10,604 nt of DNA from Spirochaetota bacterium (GCA_022704585.1 JAKJGD010000030.1:1-10604), one strand, 5' to 3'; shown: positions 1 to 7,538, counted from the first letter of the stretch. Numbers and translations: made by a program. Notes: generated from the sequence alone by a model not told the origin.

Positions 1-1122
1 CTCCTGTATCTTTGCCACAAGCCGTACCGGATGTATCGGATCCGAAGCGGTTTTCCTCATCCTGAGCTCGTAATCCAGCAGAGAGGCGCCTGCCGATTTC
101 AGCGTATTGGTCCACGCACCGTGGTCATTCTTCTGCACGAGCGGGGTAAGCTGGTTGAGAACCGATGCCGCGTCTCCCACCAGGCCCGCGTCCGCCATCC
201 GGTTCCGGTCGATCTCATGCGGATCGATGTCTATCCTGACAACCTTCACCGTGGGCGGGATGATGTTCCCGGACTGGAGTATCCAGTTGAATCGAAGGCC
301 CGCTGCTATGATAACGTCCGTTTGTCCGATACTGAATATGAGGCCGAGGCTCCCCATGTCCATGACCGAGTTCGGGTGATCATCGGGGAGCTCACCTCTG
401 CCGTAATTCAGGAGCATGAAGGGGATGCCGGACTTTTCGATGAATGTTTTCAACATCTCGGAACTGTTGCTAAATCGCACACCGCTTCCGCCAATGAACA
501 GCGGCTTTTTTGCGTTGTTGATAATATCTGCAGCCGCCTTGAGATCGGCATCATCCGGATGCACGGTGTATTTCCGAGCGGTACGCTTCGGCATTGGTGC
601 AAGCGATTCTTCTATTTTCACGCCGAGGATATCGGGTGGTAGTTCGAGGAACACGGGACCGGGACGGCCCTCAACCGCGTGGCGGAAGGCGATGGATAGA
701 TATTCAGGAATACGCTTGATATCGTAACAGGTGGCGGCCCACTTGGCAATCGGGTGGACAATGTCCATCTGTTTGATTTCCTGCAGCGCACCCTTCAGGT
801 CATCGCGGATCGGGTGCCTGCCGCACAATACCACGAGCGGCGCATTATCGAGATAGGCATTTGCAATTCCGGTCAGCCCGTTAGCAAACCCCGGACCTGC
901 CGTGAGAAAGCACACCCCCGGCTTCCCGGTATAGACCGACCATGCATGCGCCATCATGGCCGCTGCCTGCTCGTGCCGCACATCAATAGTGCGTATGTTA
1001 TACTCAGTAAAGCCGTCAAGGATCGCCTCAATGTGCCCCCCGGAAATCCCGAATACAGTATCAACATGTTCCACTTCTTTAAGATATTTGCCTACAAGAT
1101 GCCCGCCATTTATCAGTGCCAT
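1..1122 (-). CDS. ThDP-dependent enzyme, acetolactate synthase / 2-hydroxyacyl-CoA lyase superfamily (3' truncated by window edge)
   Basis: The frame is open from an ATG at 1122 to base 1 (374 codons, no stop), so the C-terminal third is outside the window. A strong GGAGG lies 7 bases upstream of the start. Residues 1-170 form the N-terminal ThDP pyrimidine-binding domain: VFGISGGH (23-30), the cofactor-activating Glu51 in VRHEQAAA, TAGPGFANGLTG (74-85) and GRPGPVFLELPPDIL (152-166). Residues about 190-330 match the central domain (FIGGSG near 209, VVRIDIDPHEIDRN at 294-307). The C-terminal domain with the Mg/diphosphate GDG motif is missing, so activity cannot be confirmed. Family members decarboxylate or ligate 2-keto acids, or cleave 2-hydroxyacyl-CoAs. 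No ilvN-like small subunit is next to it, and the fatty-acid context favours a catabolic or lyase role over valine synthesis, but that is inference. Superfamily assignment is firm; substrate is unknown. Confidence 0.88.
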   Translation of the reverse strand, partial: MALINGGHLVGKYLKEVEHVDTVFGISGGHIEAILDGFTEYNIRTIDVRHEQAAAMMAHAWSVYTGKPGVCFLTAGPGFANGLTGIANAYLDNAPLVVLCGRHPIRDDLKGALQEIKQMDIVHPIAKWAATCYDIKRIPEYLSIAFRHAVEGRPGPVFLELPPDILGVKIEESLAPMPKRTARKYTVHPDDADLKAAADIINNAKKPLFIGGSGVRFSNSSEMLKTFIEKSGIPFMLLNYGRGELPDDHPNSVMDMGSLGLIFSIGQTDVIIAAGLRFNWILQSGNIIPPTVKVVRIDIDPHEIDRNRMADAGLVGDAASVLNQLTPLVQKNDHGAWTNTLKSAGASLLDYELRMRKTASDPIHPVRLVAKIQE

Positions 1123-1184
1123 TATTCCACCTCCGCGATGTTATTCTAACAGTTTCTTGAAAAACTCCATTCATGTATCGCTTT

Positions 1185-1211
1185 GCAGTTTGGTGTTTTT
1201 TTGCAAACTGC
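1185..1211. repeat. Perfect 8-bp inverted repeat upstream of the ThDP-enzyme gene
   Basis: GCAGTTTG (1185-1192) and CAAACTGC (1204-1211) are perfect inverted copies separated by 11 bases. They lie in the 125-base gap between the SCP2-like gene and the ThDP-enzyme gene, 63-89 bases upstream of the latter's start. On the transcribed (minus) strand there is no U-run after the second arm, so it is a poor intrinsic terminator. It could be an operator or a leader hairpin. Confidence 0.45.
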
Positions 1212-1247
1212 TAATTATTCAAGTATTTCAAAAAATCGATGCCCTGT

Positions 1248-1607
1248 TTACATCACCAGTTTCACGCCGTCGTTGAACCACTGGGCGAAAAACGCCATAC
1301 CGTCGAGCTTCATCGTTCCGGCAGCCGCGGCCTTGAACTGCTCCTCGTCGCTCTGAGAGGCCATCACCCTGAATCCGGTTTTTGCATCTGACCAGATGAT
1401 GGCCGCATCATGGGGATGGTTCGCGCCGCTCCTGGATTTAACCGTCCCATTGTCAAAAATAAAGACCCTTCCACGCTTTTCATCCGCCGTCTTGATCATG
1501 ATCGCAACATGATGAATAGAACCGATATAATTCCGATATGCCGGTTTTCTCTTTACAGCCCATTTAAGCATACGGTACAACATATACAGGAGTATCGAGA
1601 ATCTCAT
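1248..1607 (-). CDS. Small SCP2-like (sterol carrier/lipid-binding) protein with hydrophobic N-terminus
   Basis: This is a 119-residue protein starting at ATG 1607, with AAGGAG six bases upstream deciding the start. Residues 1-17 are hydrophobic with a following Lys/Arg stretch (KWAVKRKPAYR, 15-25), suggesting a membrane-associated N-terminus. The rest resembles a compact SCP2-type fold: beta-rich middle (VAIMIKT, GRVFIFDNGTV), then an IIWSDA segment at 70-75 and a C-terminal FKAAAAGTMKLDGMAFFAQW (91-110), which resembles the G-x-M/L-K-hydrophobic-x-G segment of SCP2 domains. SCP2 proteins bind sterols, fatty acids or acyl-CoAs, which fits a fatty-acid locus. It reads toward the ThDP-enzyme gene, 125 bases away, so co-transcription is possible. 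The coding call is good; the SCP2 label is by-eye motif resemblance only. Confidence 0.72.
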   Translation of the reverse strand: MRFSILLYMLYRMLKWAVKRKPAYRNYIGSIHHVAIMIKTADEKRGRVFIFDNGTVKSRSGANHPHDAAIIWSDAKTGFRVMASQSDEEQFKAAAAGTMKLDGMAFFAQWFNDGVKLVM

Positions 1608-2062
1608 ACAAATCTCCTTGATGAAAAGTATCCCGGGCGACCGTTATGCCCTGCCCGTATAGTGCTCCCGCACCCATTCGCGTATTGTATCCATTGAGTC
1701 CCGACAGTAACATGAAAATAGTTTCAGGCCTGTTGTGAGGAATGCCGCGCGATGTCATTGCAATGCCGAACATGATTGCGGCGTTGAATATATAGAACAG
1801 GACGCCGAGCACCTTCCTCTTACGCATTTGAGCGCAAGTTCCAGAGCCTGCAGGATGCAGAGGCCTACACCGAAAATGGTTATTTCTATGCCGATCTGTA
1901 CGAACATGTTATGTTCAGCCCGCCGGTTTTCTCAATCGTTGTATCTTGTGCACATGCAATGACGACAAGCGTCATGTGGAGTTCAAATCGAGGAACCTTG
2001 TACCACGGGCTGCCGGTAATTGCAATACCAAATTTAGTGTACCGGCACAGCGGACCACGGCA
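1564..2062 (-). pseudogene. Probable frameshifted remnant of a small membrane protein
   Basis: No intact gene spans 1608-2177, but protein-like segments appear in three successive minus-strand frames. Frame one is open 2062-1886 and contains WYKVPRFELHMTLVVIA. Frame two (ATG 1907, stop 1755) begins MFVQIGIEITIFGVGLCILQ. Frame three (ATG 1827, stop 1564) begins MRKRKVLGVLFYIFNAAIMF and continues GIPHNRPETIFMLLSGLNGY. Read end to end with two frame changes, near 1905 and 1827, they would give one protein with about three hydrophobic helices. The final frame runs 44 bases into the SCP2-like gene. Only weak ribosome sites precede these pieces. I do not recognise the family. Sequencing or assembly indels, or two genuine tiny overlapping membrane genes, are alternatives. 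Confidence 0.4.
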
Positions 2063-2177
2063 TCATCACAGCGGCCCGTTCCGGCAGATCATGTGAGATG
2101 CGGTTGCATTTCCGGATGAAAGAGCCTGCTTCGTTGCGTCCCGGTACCGACCGGCGATTCCGGTTTAAATGGTATGA

Positions 2178-2726
2178 TTATTCGACCCTTCCGACTGGCA
2201 TGCAATAAAATATTTTTTTGGATTGCAAATCATAGATCTCCATGCCGAAATCCCCAGATATTTTTTTGCCCTTGATATATGACGCCAGTGCAGGATATGC
2301 CTTTGAAGGCCCCATCATATACGAAAGGAACGACTTAAGAGGGAACTCCCCGACAGCGCAGGAGGTTTTCTCGAACTCTTTTATAAATAACCCTGATTCC
2401 AACGCACCGATTTTTGCCATATCTCCCTTTTCAATAATGAACCCGCATTCGCTTCGTAATTCTTCTTCTTTGACTTTATCCGGGTCGTCATAATACAGGC
2501 CTACGGCTTTCAGCTTCTTTGTGTCCATGTTTTTTTTCAGTGCTGCCTCAACCTCATTAAACACGGCGCCCGTCTTATAATAACTGCCAGCATGCTTCTT
2601 TAAAATCATTGTAAATGGGCCCATCTCCTTTTCCGTTATGGTCACGGAATAAAATAGACCGCTATAGGCAATGAAAGCAAACAACGCCGCTACCAGCACT
2701 CCAGTGATAATCAATGCTTTTTTCAT
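2178..2726 (-). CDS. Membrane-anchored GyrI-like small-molecule-binding domain protein
   Basis: This is a 182-residue protein starting at ATG 2726, with GGAGGTG seven bases upstream. Residues 5-27 (LIITGVLVAALFAFIAYSGL and following) form one transmembrane segment or uncleaved signal anchor. The remainder resembles the GyrI-like (SHS2 tandem) domain: ITEKEMGPFTMILKKHAGSY (30-49), the typical VGLYYDDPDKV (75-85) and RSECGFII (91-98), and a C-terminal MEIYDLQSKKIFYCMPV (162-178). The domain binds small hydrophobic or cationic ligands in the AraC, SOUL and TEX264-like relatives; in anchored stand-alone form the function is generally unknown. It lies 66 bases downstream of the acyl-CoA dehydrogenase stop, behind its own putative promoter and inverted repeat, so it may be separately regulated. 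Coding and fold family are fairly sure; ligand is unknown. Confidence 0.8.
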   Translation of the reverse strand: MKKALIITGVLVAALFAFIAYSGLFYSVTITEKEMGPFTMILKKHAGSYYKTGAVFNEVEAALKKNMDTKKLKAVGLYYDDPDKVKEEELRSECGFIIEKGDMAKIGALESGLFIKEFEKTSCAVGEFPLKSFLSYMMGPSKAYPALASYIKGKKISGDFGMEIYDLQSKKIFYCMPVGRVE

Positions 2727-2741
2727 AGTATGTCACCTCCA

Positions 2742-2773
2742 CGTTAATACCACACACATGTATGGTATTAACG
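2742..2773. promoter_or_regulatory. 11-bp perfect inverted repeat, candidate operator of the GyrI-like gene
   Basis: CGTTAATACCA (2742-2752) and TGGTATTAACG (2763-2773) are perfect inverted copies with a 10-base spacer, giving 21 bp (two helical turns) between arm centres. The repeat sits 16-47 bases upstream of the GyrI-like start. One arm falls between a TTGACA -35 and its -10, the other at the expected transcription start. No U-run follows on the minus strand, so an operator is favoured over a terminator. Confidence 0.55.
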
Positions 2774-2785
2774 GCAGGCTGTCAA
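2757..2785 (-). promoter_or_regulatory. Candidate sigma70 promoter for the GyrI-like gene
   Basis: On the minus strand a perfect TTGACA lies at 2785-2780. With a 17-base spacer the -10 would be TACATG (2762-2757), which is a poor match (3 of 6). It begins only 8 bases past the acyl-CoA dehydrogenase stop codon. The -35 is convincing and the -10 is not; activator dependence or a false match are both possible. Confidence 0.4.
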
Positions 2786-2792
2786 TCCTTTT

Positions 2793-3941
2793 TTACAGTC
2801 CCATGAAACGCGATACGATGAGTTTCATTATCTCCGAGGTACCTGCATAAATTGTCTGGATGCGGGCATCCACGAAAAAGCGGGACACCAGGTAGTCCGT
2901 ACAATACCCGTACCCGCCGTGCAGCTGCAGGCATCGGTCGGCAACGTGCATGGCCATCTCGCATACCCAGTACTTGGCCATGCAGGTCTCCTTCGTCACG
3001 TCTTTCCCGGCCATGTGGTTATTAATGAGATTGTCCACGAAACAACGGCCGGCTGTCACCTGCGATGCCAGTTCGGCAAGCAGAAATTGGGTGTTCTGGA
3101 ACCTTGACAGCGGCTTCCCGAAAAGCTTCCGCTCTTTCACGTAATCTACGGTCACTTCCAGTCCGCGTTCAGCAGCTGCCTGAGAACCGAGCGCATATAC
3201 GAGCCGTTCCTGTTGGAGCTTCTGCATGAGGTAAATAAAGCCCTGTCCCTCCACACCGAGCAGGTTCCCGGCAGGCACGCGGCAGTCGTCGAAAAAGAGC
3301 TCGGCCGTGTCCTGGGCTTTGAGCCCGATCTTCTTTATGAGCTCGCCCCTCGTGAACCCCGGCGTGTTCCGCTCCACCAGGAAGAGGCTCATGGCCTGCG
3401 CCGGCGGCGTATCCTTCCCGCCCGTGCGCGCAGCAACCACGACAAGGTCCGAAAGGTGTCCGTTTGATATGAACGTCTTCTGCCCGTTAAGGATCCACGA
3501 GTCGCCATCTCGCTTTGCCGTGGTCCTGATTGACGCGAGGTCAGAGCCTGCTTCAGGCTCGGTCATGGCAACCGCCAGGATCGTATCGCCGGTTATCGCA
3601 CCGGGCAGCCATTTCTTCTTCTGCTCATCGGTCCCGAACGAATAGATATAAGGAGCGACGATGTCGTTGTGCAGGGGAACGAACACGCCGCTGGCCCCGA
3701 ATCGCGCCAGCTCTTCCGTGATAATGACCGAATATAGCCAGTCGGCCCCGGCCCCGCCGTACTCCTCCGGCGCCCAGGGTACCAGGAAGCCGTTATCGCC
3801 GAACTTTTTCCAGAGCTCGCGCGGCACGATCCCATCAGCTTCCCATTGTGGGTATTTGTCCCCTATCTCCTTCGCGAGAAAACGCCTGAAGGTGTCCCTG
3901 AATATCTGGTGTCCTTCTGTGAATGCTACGGTTCTGTCCAT
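2793..3941 (-). CDS. Acyl-CoA dehydrogenase, LCAD/isovaleryl-type catalytic base
   Basis: This is a 382-residue flavoenzyme that forms the trans-2 double bond in acyl-CoA, the first oxidative step of beta-oxidation, passing electrons to ETF. The ATG at 3941 is chosen because AGAAGGAG lies six bases upstream; an in-frame TTG at 3959 would bury that site. Visible motifs are AMTEPEAGSDL (125-135, FAD/substrate loop), GQKTFISNG (153-161), RKLFGKPLSRFQ (271-282) and LHGGYGYCTDY (340-350). The YEGT position used as base by MCAD-type enzymes reads YAGTSE (365-370), lacking Glu. Instead QQERL supplies Glu245, the helix-G position used by long-chain and isovaleryl dehydrogenases. It is the third gene of the operon, 59 bases after the multifunctional enzyme stop. 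Chain length and branching preference cannot be read from sequence. Confidence 0.95.
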   Translation of the reverse strand: MDRTVAFTEGHQIFRDTFRRFLAKEIGDKYPQWEADGIVPRELWKKFGDNGFLVPWAPEEYGGAGADWLYSVIITEELARFGASGVFVPLHNDIVAPYIYSFGTDEQKKKWLPGAITGDTILAVAMTEPEAGSDLASIRTTAKRDGDSWILNGQKTFISNGHLSDLVVVAARTGGKDTPPAQAMSLFLVERNTPGFTRGELIKKIGLKAQDTAELFFDDCRVPAGNLLGVEGQGFIYLMQKLQQERLVYALGSQAAAERGLEVTVDYVKERKLFGKPLSRFQNTQFLLAELASQVTAGRCFVDNLINNHMAGKDVTKETCMAKYWVCEMAMHVADRCLQLHGGYGYCTDYLVSRFFVDARIQTIYAGTSEIMKLIVSRFMGL

Positions 3942-4000
3942 GGCATACTCCTTCTGCAAAAAGCACGATCCCGCTCCCGAGCCGGCATTCGTACTTGTTC

Positions 4001-6118
4001 CTACTTGTAAAATTTCTTCCCTTTCTCGGCCATGTCCCTGAGCATGCGCGCCGGCATGAATCGCTTCCCGAATTTTTGAGTAAGCGATTCCATAATCCTG
4101 ACGATTTCGGCCGCACCCACGCCGTCAACATAACGGAACGGTCCTCCCCTGAACGGCGGGAACCCGAGCCCGAGGATAGCGCCCATATCACCGTCACGAG
4201 GTGACGAGATGATGCCTTCCTCAAGACAGGTGACCGCCTCGTTCACCATCATAAGGCTGATCCTGTGCTGGGTTTCCTCCACGTTTATCGGTGCCCGCGG
4301 CTTGTCCCCGAACAGGGAATAGACCTCGGTGTTGACCGGTTTTTTACCCTTCCTTTTCGGAACATCGTACCGGTAGAGCCCCTTCTTGCTTTTCCGGCCC
4401 AGAATCCCCTTTTCTGCAAGCACCGAAAAATTCATGGGAGCAATGATCCCGCGCTGCTCGAAAATCGGACGAACCTCCTCGATCACATGGATACCCACGT
4501 CAATGCCCACTTCGTCGAGCAGCGTCATGGGGCCCACCGGGTAGCCAAACTGCTGCATGGCCCGGTCAACGTCCGGGAACTCGCCTCCTTCCGCCACCAC
4601 CCAGCTGCTTTCGAGCAGGAGGGGCGCAAGTATGCGCGTGGTATAGAAACCGGGCCCGTCTTTAACGATGATACAGGTCTTGCCCTGCCGTATGCCGAGC
4701 TCGAGCGCGGTTGCTGTTACCCAGGGCGCTGTTTTACCGGTCGTTATTATCTCCAGCAGGGGCATGCGCGGTACCGGTGAAAAGTAGTGCATGCCGATCA
4801 CATTCTGCGGTCGTCGGCTCCCCTTTGCTATCGACGTGATCGGCAGAGCGGAGGTATTTGACGCAACAATGGTACGGTCATCGGTTGCTTCCTCAACGTC
4901 TTTCACTATCTTTCGCTTGAGATTGATGTCCTCGAACACAGCCTCGATCACTACCTCGGTCCCCCTGAATCGCGAATAATCGTCGCAGGGGACGAGCTTG
5001 CCGTACATCGTATCTCCGTCGAATTTCCTGATGGCCCCTGACTTAACCTGTCTGGCTATTCCCTTCCACACATCTTTCATGCCGCGAGCGGCGGCGTCAA
5101 CGCTCATGTCCTTCATTAAAATCGTGTCGCACAGGGAAGCGGACACTGAAGCGATCCCGCTTCCCATGAGCCCGGTACCGATAACCGCAAGCTTTTTCAC
5201 ATCCCGCGCCTTGCTCTTGTACGGGTTTTTCTTTAATTCGGTAATGCCGAAGAAAAGCCGCATGAGCGATTTCGCCTCCGGTGACATTACAAGTTTTACG
5301 AAGCGGTCTATGTCCTTCTCAAGCCCCTTCTTCATCCCCTTTTTATAACCGAACTCCACAGAATCGATGATCTCCAGCGGTGCCGGGTAGAGCCCCCGCG
5401 TCTGCCGCATTACCATCTGACGCGCCTGTTTAAATACGATCCCCCGTCCGAGGAATGACTCAAGAAACGCGTCCACAATGGAACGCTTCCTTTTCCGCCT
5501 GAAGCCCTTTTTGGACAGTTCCCGAACCTTCTGGGCGCCGATATCCCGGAGCCCATACGGCACAACAATTTCGTCGATAAGGCCCAGCTTTCTCGCTTTG
5601 CGGACCCGCACGTTTTTTCCTGCCAGCATAAGCGGCAGCGCCTGCCTGAGGCCGATGAGCCGCGGCAGCCGCTGTGTCCCGCCCCCTGCCGGCAGGAGCC
5701 CCAGCATTACCTCGGGTAATCCCATTACCGTACTGGTCGAATCGGCCGCTATCCGGTAGTCAGAAGCAAGGGCCAGCTCGAGTCCGCCGCCCAGGCAGTT
5801 GCCATGGATACAGCAGACCACGGGTACCGGCAAGTCGTCAATCAGGTTGATGATCCGGTGCGCCTTCGAGATATACGCCCTGATTTCATGGTCGTTCTTC
5901 ATTGCCACCACTTCATCCACGTCGGCGCCCACAACGAAGTTATCCTCCTTGCCGCTCACGATGACCAGGCCGATGATATCATCCATCTTCATGGTACTCA
6001 AGAAACCGGCAATTTCGTCCAGAAGTGCGCTCGACACCTTGTTTACTTTTGAACCCTGATAATCGATCGTTACGATTGCCACCTTGTCTTTGGTCATATC
6101 CACATGAATGTTTTTCAT
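4001..6118 (-). CDS. fadJ: Multifunctional beta-oxidation enzyme: enoyl-CoA hydratase / 3-hydroxyacyl-CoA dehydrogenase (FadJ/FadB type)
   Basis: This 705-residue protein hydrates trans-2-enoyl-CoA and oxidises the resulting L-3-hydroxyacyl-CoA with NAD. Residues 1-190 form a crotonase domain with CLGGGLELALASDYRIA (108-124) and LPEVMLGLLPAGGGTQRLP (134-152); Glu114 and Glu136 are the two expected catalytic acids. The dehydrogenase half starts near 306 with the Rossmann motif GTGLMGSG (314-321), then NTSALPIT (421-428), catalytic His444 in GMHYFSPVPRMPLLEI, partner Glu456, and a C-terminal domain to 705 including GFPPFRGG (652-659). The ATG at 6118 is preferred over an in-frame GTG at 6127, which lies at the end of the GGGAGAGG ribosome site itself. 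The thiolase stop is 18 bases upstream, so the two subunits are probably coupled. A strongly basic stretch at 203-212 (KKGFRRKRKR) joins the domains. fadJ-like is a family label; orthology is not shown. Confidence 0.96.
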   Translation of the reverse strand: MKNIHVDMTKDKVAIVTIDYQGSKVNKVSSALLDEIAGFLSTMKMDDIIGLVIVSGKEDNFVVGADVDEVVAMKNDHEIRAYISKAHRIINLIDDLPVPVVCCIHGNCLGGGLELALASDYRIAADSTSTVMGLPEVMLGLLPAGGGTQRLPRLIGLRQALPLMLAGKNVRVRKARKLGLIDEIVVPYGLRDIGAQKVRELSKKGFRRKRKRSIVDAFLESFLGRGIVFKQARQMVMRQTRGLYPAPLEIIDSVEFGYKKGMKKGLEKDIDRFVKLVMSPEAKSLMRLFFGITELKKNPYKSKARDVKKLAVIGTGLMGSGIASVSASLCDTILMKDMSVDAAARGMKDVWKGIARQVKSGAIRKFDGDTMYGKLVPCDDYSRFRGTEVVIEAVFEDINLKRKIVKDVEEATDDRTIVASNTSALPITSIAKGSRRPQNVIGMHYFSPVPRMPLLEIITTGKTAPWVTATALELGIRQGKTCIIVKDGPGFYTTRILAPLLLESSWVVAEGGEFPDVDRAMQQFGYPVGPMTLLDEVGIDVGIHVIEEVRPIFEQRGIIAPMNFSVLAEKGILGRKSKKGLYRYDVPKRKGKKPVNTEVYSLFGDKPRAPINVEETQHRISLMMVNEAVTCLEEGIISSPRDGDMGAILGLGFPPFRGGPFRYVDGVGAAEIVRIMESLTQKFGKRFMPARMLRDMAEKGKKFYK

Positions 6119-6136
6119 AATCAGCACCTCTCCCGG

Positions 6137-7444
6137 TTATATCCGTGCGTTTTCTACGATTAATGCCCCGCCAACGGCACCTGCAGCGCAACCGGCAATG
6201 ACCCCGTATTTCTGGCCAGATTCAACAAGACGGTTGCAGCAGGTGGTAAGGAGCCGTGCTCCAGTCGCCCCAAAGGGATGCCCCAGGGAGAGCGATCCGC
6301 CGTAGATGTTCAACTTGTTCATATCTACCTTGCCAGCCCTTCCCGGCAGTCCCAGTTTCTCCCGACCGAATTTGTCCGACTCAAGGCATTGTATTACCCC
6401 CAGCATCTGCGCGGCAAATGCCTCGTGAATCTCGATGACGCCCAGGTCGGAGAGCTTCAGCCCCGCCTTTTTCAGAGAGAGTGGTATGGCGAACGCGGGT
6501 CCCAGAAGGAGCTCTTCCCACAGGTCCTGTCCGGTGAATGCATGGGATCGTATATAGCCTTTGGGTTTAAGCCCCAGCGCCTTAGCCTTTTTCTCGCTCA
6601 TAAGCAGAGCGACCGCGGCCCCGTCGGTCAGGAAGGAGGAATTGGCCGCGGTAACGGTACCATACCTCTTGTCGAACGCTCCCCGGAGCCTGGAGAGTCG
6701 TTCAACAGATGCGTCTTCGCGCGGCCCGTTGTCCATGGCGATTGCCTTACCCTGTCCCGGCGCCACCACTGGCACCATTTCATCATGAATCTTCCCGGAT
6801 TTCAATGCAACCGCAGCCCTCTGGTGCGAGAGGGCAGCATACCGGTCCTGGTCTTCGCGTGAAATGCCAAGGCGCCGTGCGAGCCGATCAGCATTCTGAC
6901 CCATGATAAGCCCGGTCGAGAATTCACCCAGGGCCGGCTTTTCAGGAGTAATGAAATCAGCCAGCTTCATTTTTCTGAGTAGCTTTATCTTTCCGCCGAT
7001 GGTCTTGGGTCTTTTAAACATGGTCAGATCGAGGATGAATCGACGGTATGCCTTCGATATTTTAATGGCCGGATCGGAAAAAGTCTCCACCCCTCCGACA
7101 ATCACGGCATCAGCGTCGCCGCACAGAATCATATTTGCCCCGTTGACAATTGCCGCTCCGGCCGAGATACAGGCAACTGTATTGGTATGGGCCGGTATGG
7201 TATAGGGCAGTCCGGCCCCGAGCATGCTTTCACGGGCAACATTGGTCGTGGTAATGTCAGCCGCGACAGTACCCATGATAACATGACCAATGACATCCAC
7301 CGGCATTGCGATCTTGGATACAAGCCCCTTGATCGCATATCTTCCCAGCTCCCAACCCATCATGTCGTAATAGCCGGTCCCGGACCGCTGAAATGGCGTT
7401 CTGCAACCGTCTATTATGGCAATGCGTGCGCCTTTCTTATACAT
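6137..7444 (-). CDS. fadI: Acetyl-CoA acyltransferase (3-ketoacyl-CoA thiolase), FadI / trifunctional beta-subunit type
   Basis: This 435-residue thiolase cleaves 3-ketoacyl-CoA to acetyl-CoA and a shortened acyl-CoA. Catalytic residues are visible: nucleophilic Cys92 in TNTVACISAG, His340 in IEIHEAFAA, GGSLSLGHPFGATG (382-395, His389), and the proton-donor Cys419 in AGCAAGAVGGA. The HEAFA form (rather than NEAFA) and SLGHPFGATG are typical of FadI and the mitochondrial trifunctional beta subunit, which pair with a FadJ/HADHA-like partner, here the next gene. ATG 7444 is chosen because AAGGGGG (7460-7454) is nine bases upstream; the in-frame ATG at 7453 directly abuts that site. It is first in the operon and reads from the divergent control region at 7529-7558. 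Family confidence is very high; substrate range is unknown. Confidence 0.95.
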   Translation of the reverse strand: MYKKGARIAIIDGCRTPFQRSGTGYYDMMGWELGRYAIKGLVSKIAMPVDVIGHVIMGTVAADITTTNVARESMLGAGLPYTIPAHTNTVACISAGAAIVNGANMILCGDADAVIVGGVETFSDPAIKISKAYRRFILDLTMFKRPKTIGGKIKLLRKMKLADFITPEKPALGEFSTGLIMGQNADRLARRLGISREDQDRYAALSHQRAAVALKSGKIHDEMVPVVAPGQGKAIAMDNGPREDASVERLSRLRGAFDKRYGTVTAANSSFLTDGAAVALLMSEKKAKALGLKPKGYIRSHAFTGQDLWEELLLGPAFAIPLSLKKAGLKLSDLGVIEIHEAFAAQMLGVIQCLESDKFGREKLGLPGRAGKVDMNKLNIYGGSLSLGHPFGATGARLLTTCCNRLVESGQKYGVIAGCAAGAVGGALIVENARI

Positions 7445-7509
7445 GGCTGTCATCCCCCTTGTCAGATCATTGTTTGGTATCGTTTCATCGGGAAAAAGAT
7501 AAAATATAT

Positions 7510-7538
7510 TTGACTTATTGTATTACATAAAATATATT
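7510..7538 (+). promoter_or_regulatory. Candidate promoter of the GntR-LarA-like transcript
   Basis: TTGACT (7510-7515), a 17-base spacer, and TATATT (7533-7538) make a near-consensus sigma70 promoter. Transcription would start near 7545, about 150 bases before the GntR ATG. The -35 is the outer end of one arm of the 14-bp inverted repeat. Confidence 0.58.
7518..7528. promoter_or_regulatory. Candidate GntR/FadR-subfamily operator, site A
   Basis: TTGTATTACAT matches the known FadR-subfamily consensus TNGTNNNACNA at all but the last defined base. It lies in the -35/-10 spacer of the plus-strand promoter and just beyond the minus-strand -10. Its centre is about 22 bp (two helical turns) from site B. 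Confidence 0.55.

Noticed and set aside
31..642. Long plus-strand open frame (203 codons) opposite the ThDP-enzyme gene
   Set aside because: It is antisense to a clearly conserved enzyme, its composition is unlike a folded protein (rich in Arg/His), and no ribosome site precedes it.
2034..2177. Short open stretch continuing in frame after the GyrI-like stop
   Set aside because: The 47 codons lack a ribosome site and recognisable features; an in-frame extension of the GyrI-like gene is unlikely because the protein already ends at a typical place.
2742..2773. Inverted repeat as an intrinsic terminator of the beta-oxidation operon
   Set aside because: The arms are AT-rich and no U-run follows on the minus strand; placement over a TTGACA promoter fits an operator better.
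4265..4780. Plus-strand open frame opposite the multifunctional enzyme
   Set aside because: It is antisense to the recognised dehydrogenase domain and has no motif or ribosome site of its own.
6278..6862. Plus-strand open frame opposite the thiolase gene
   Set aside because: It is a shadow of a strongly conserved thiolase with all catalytic motifs on the other strand.
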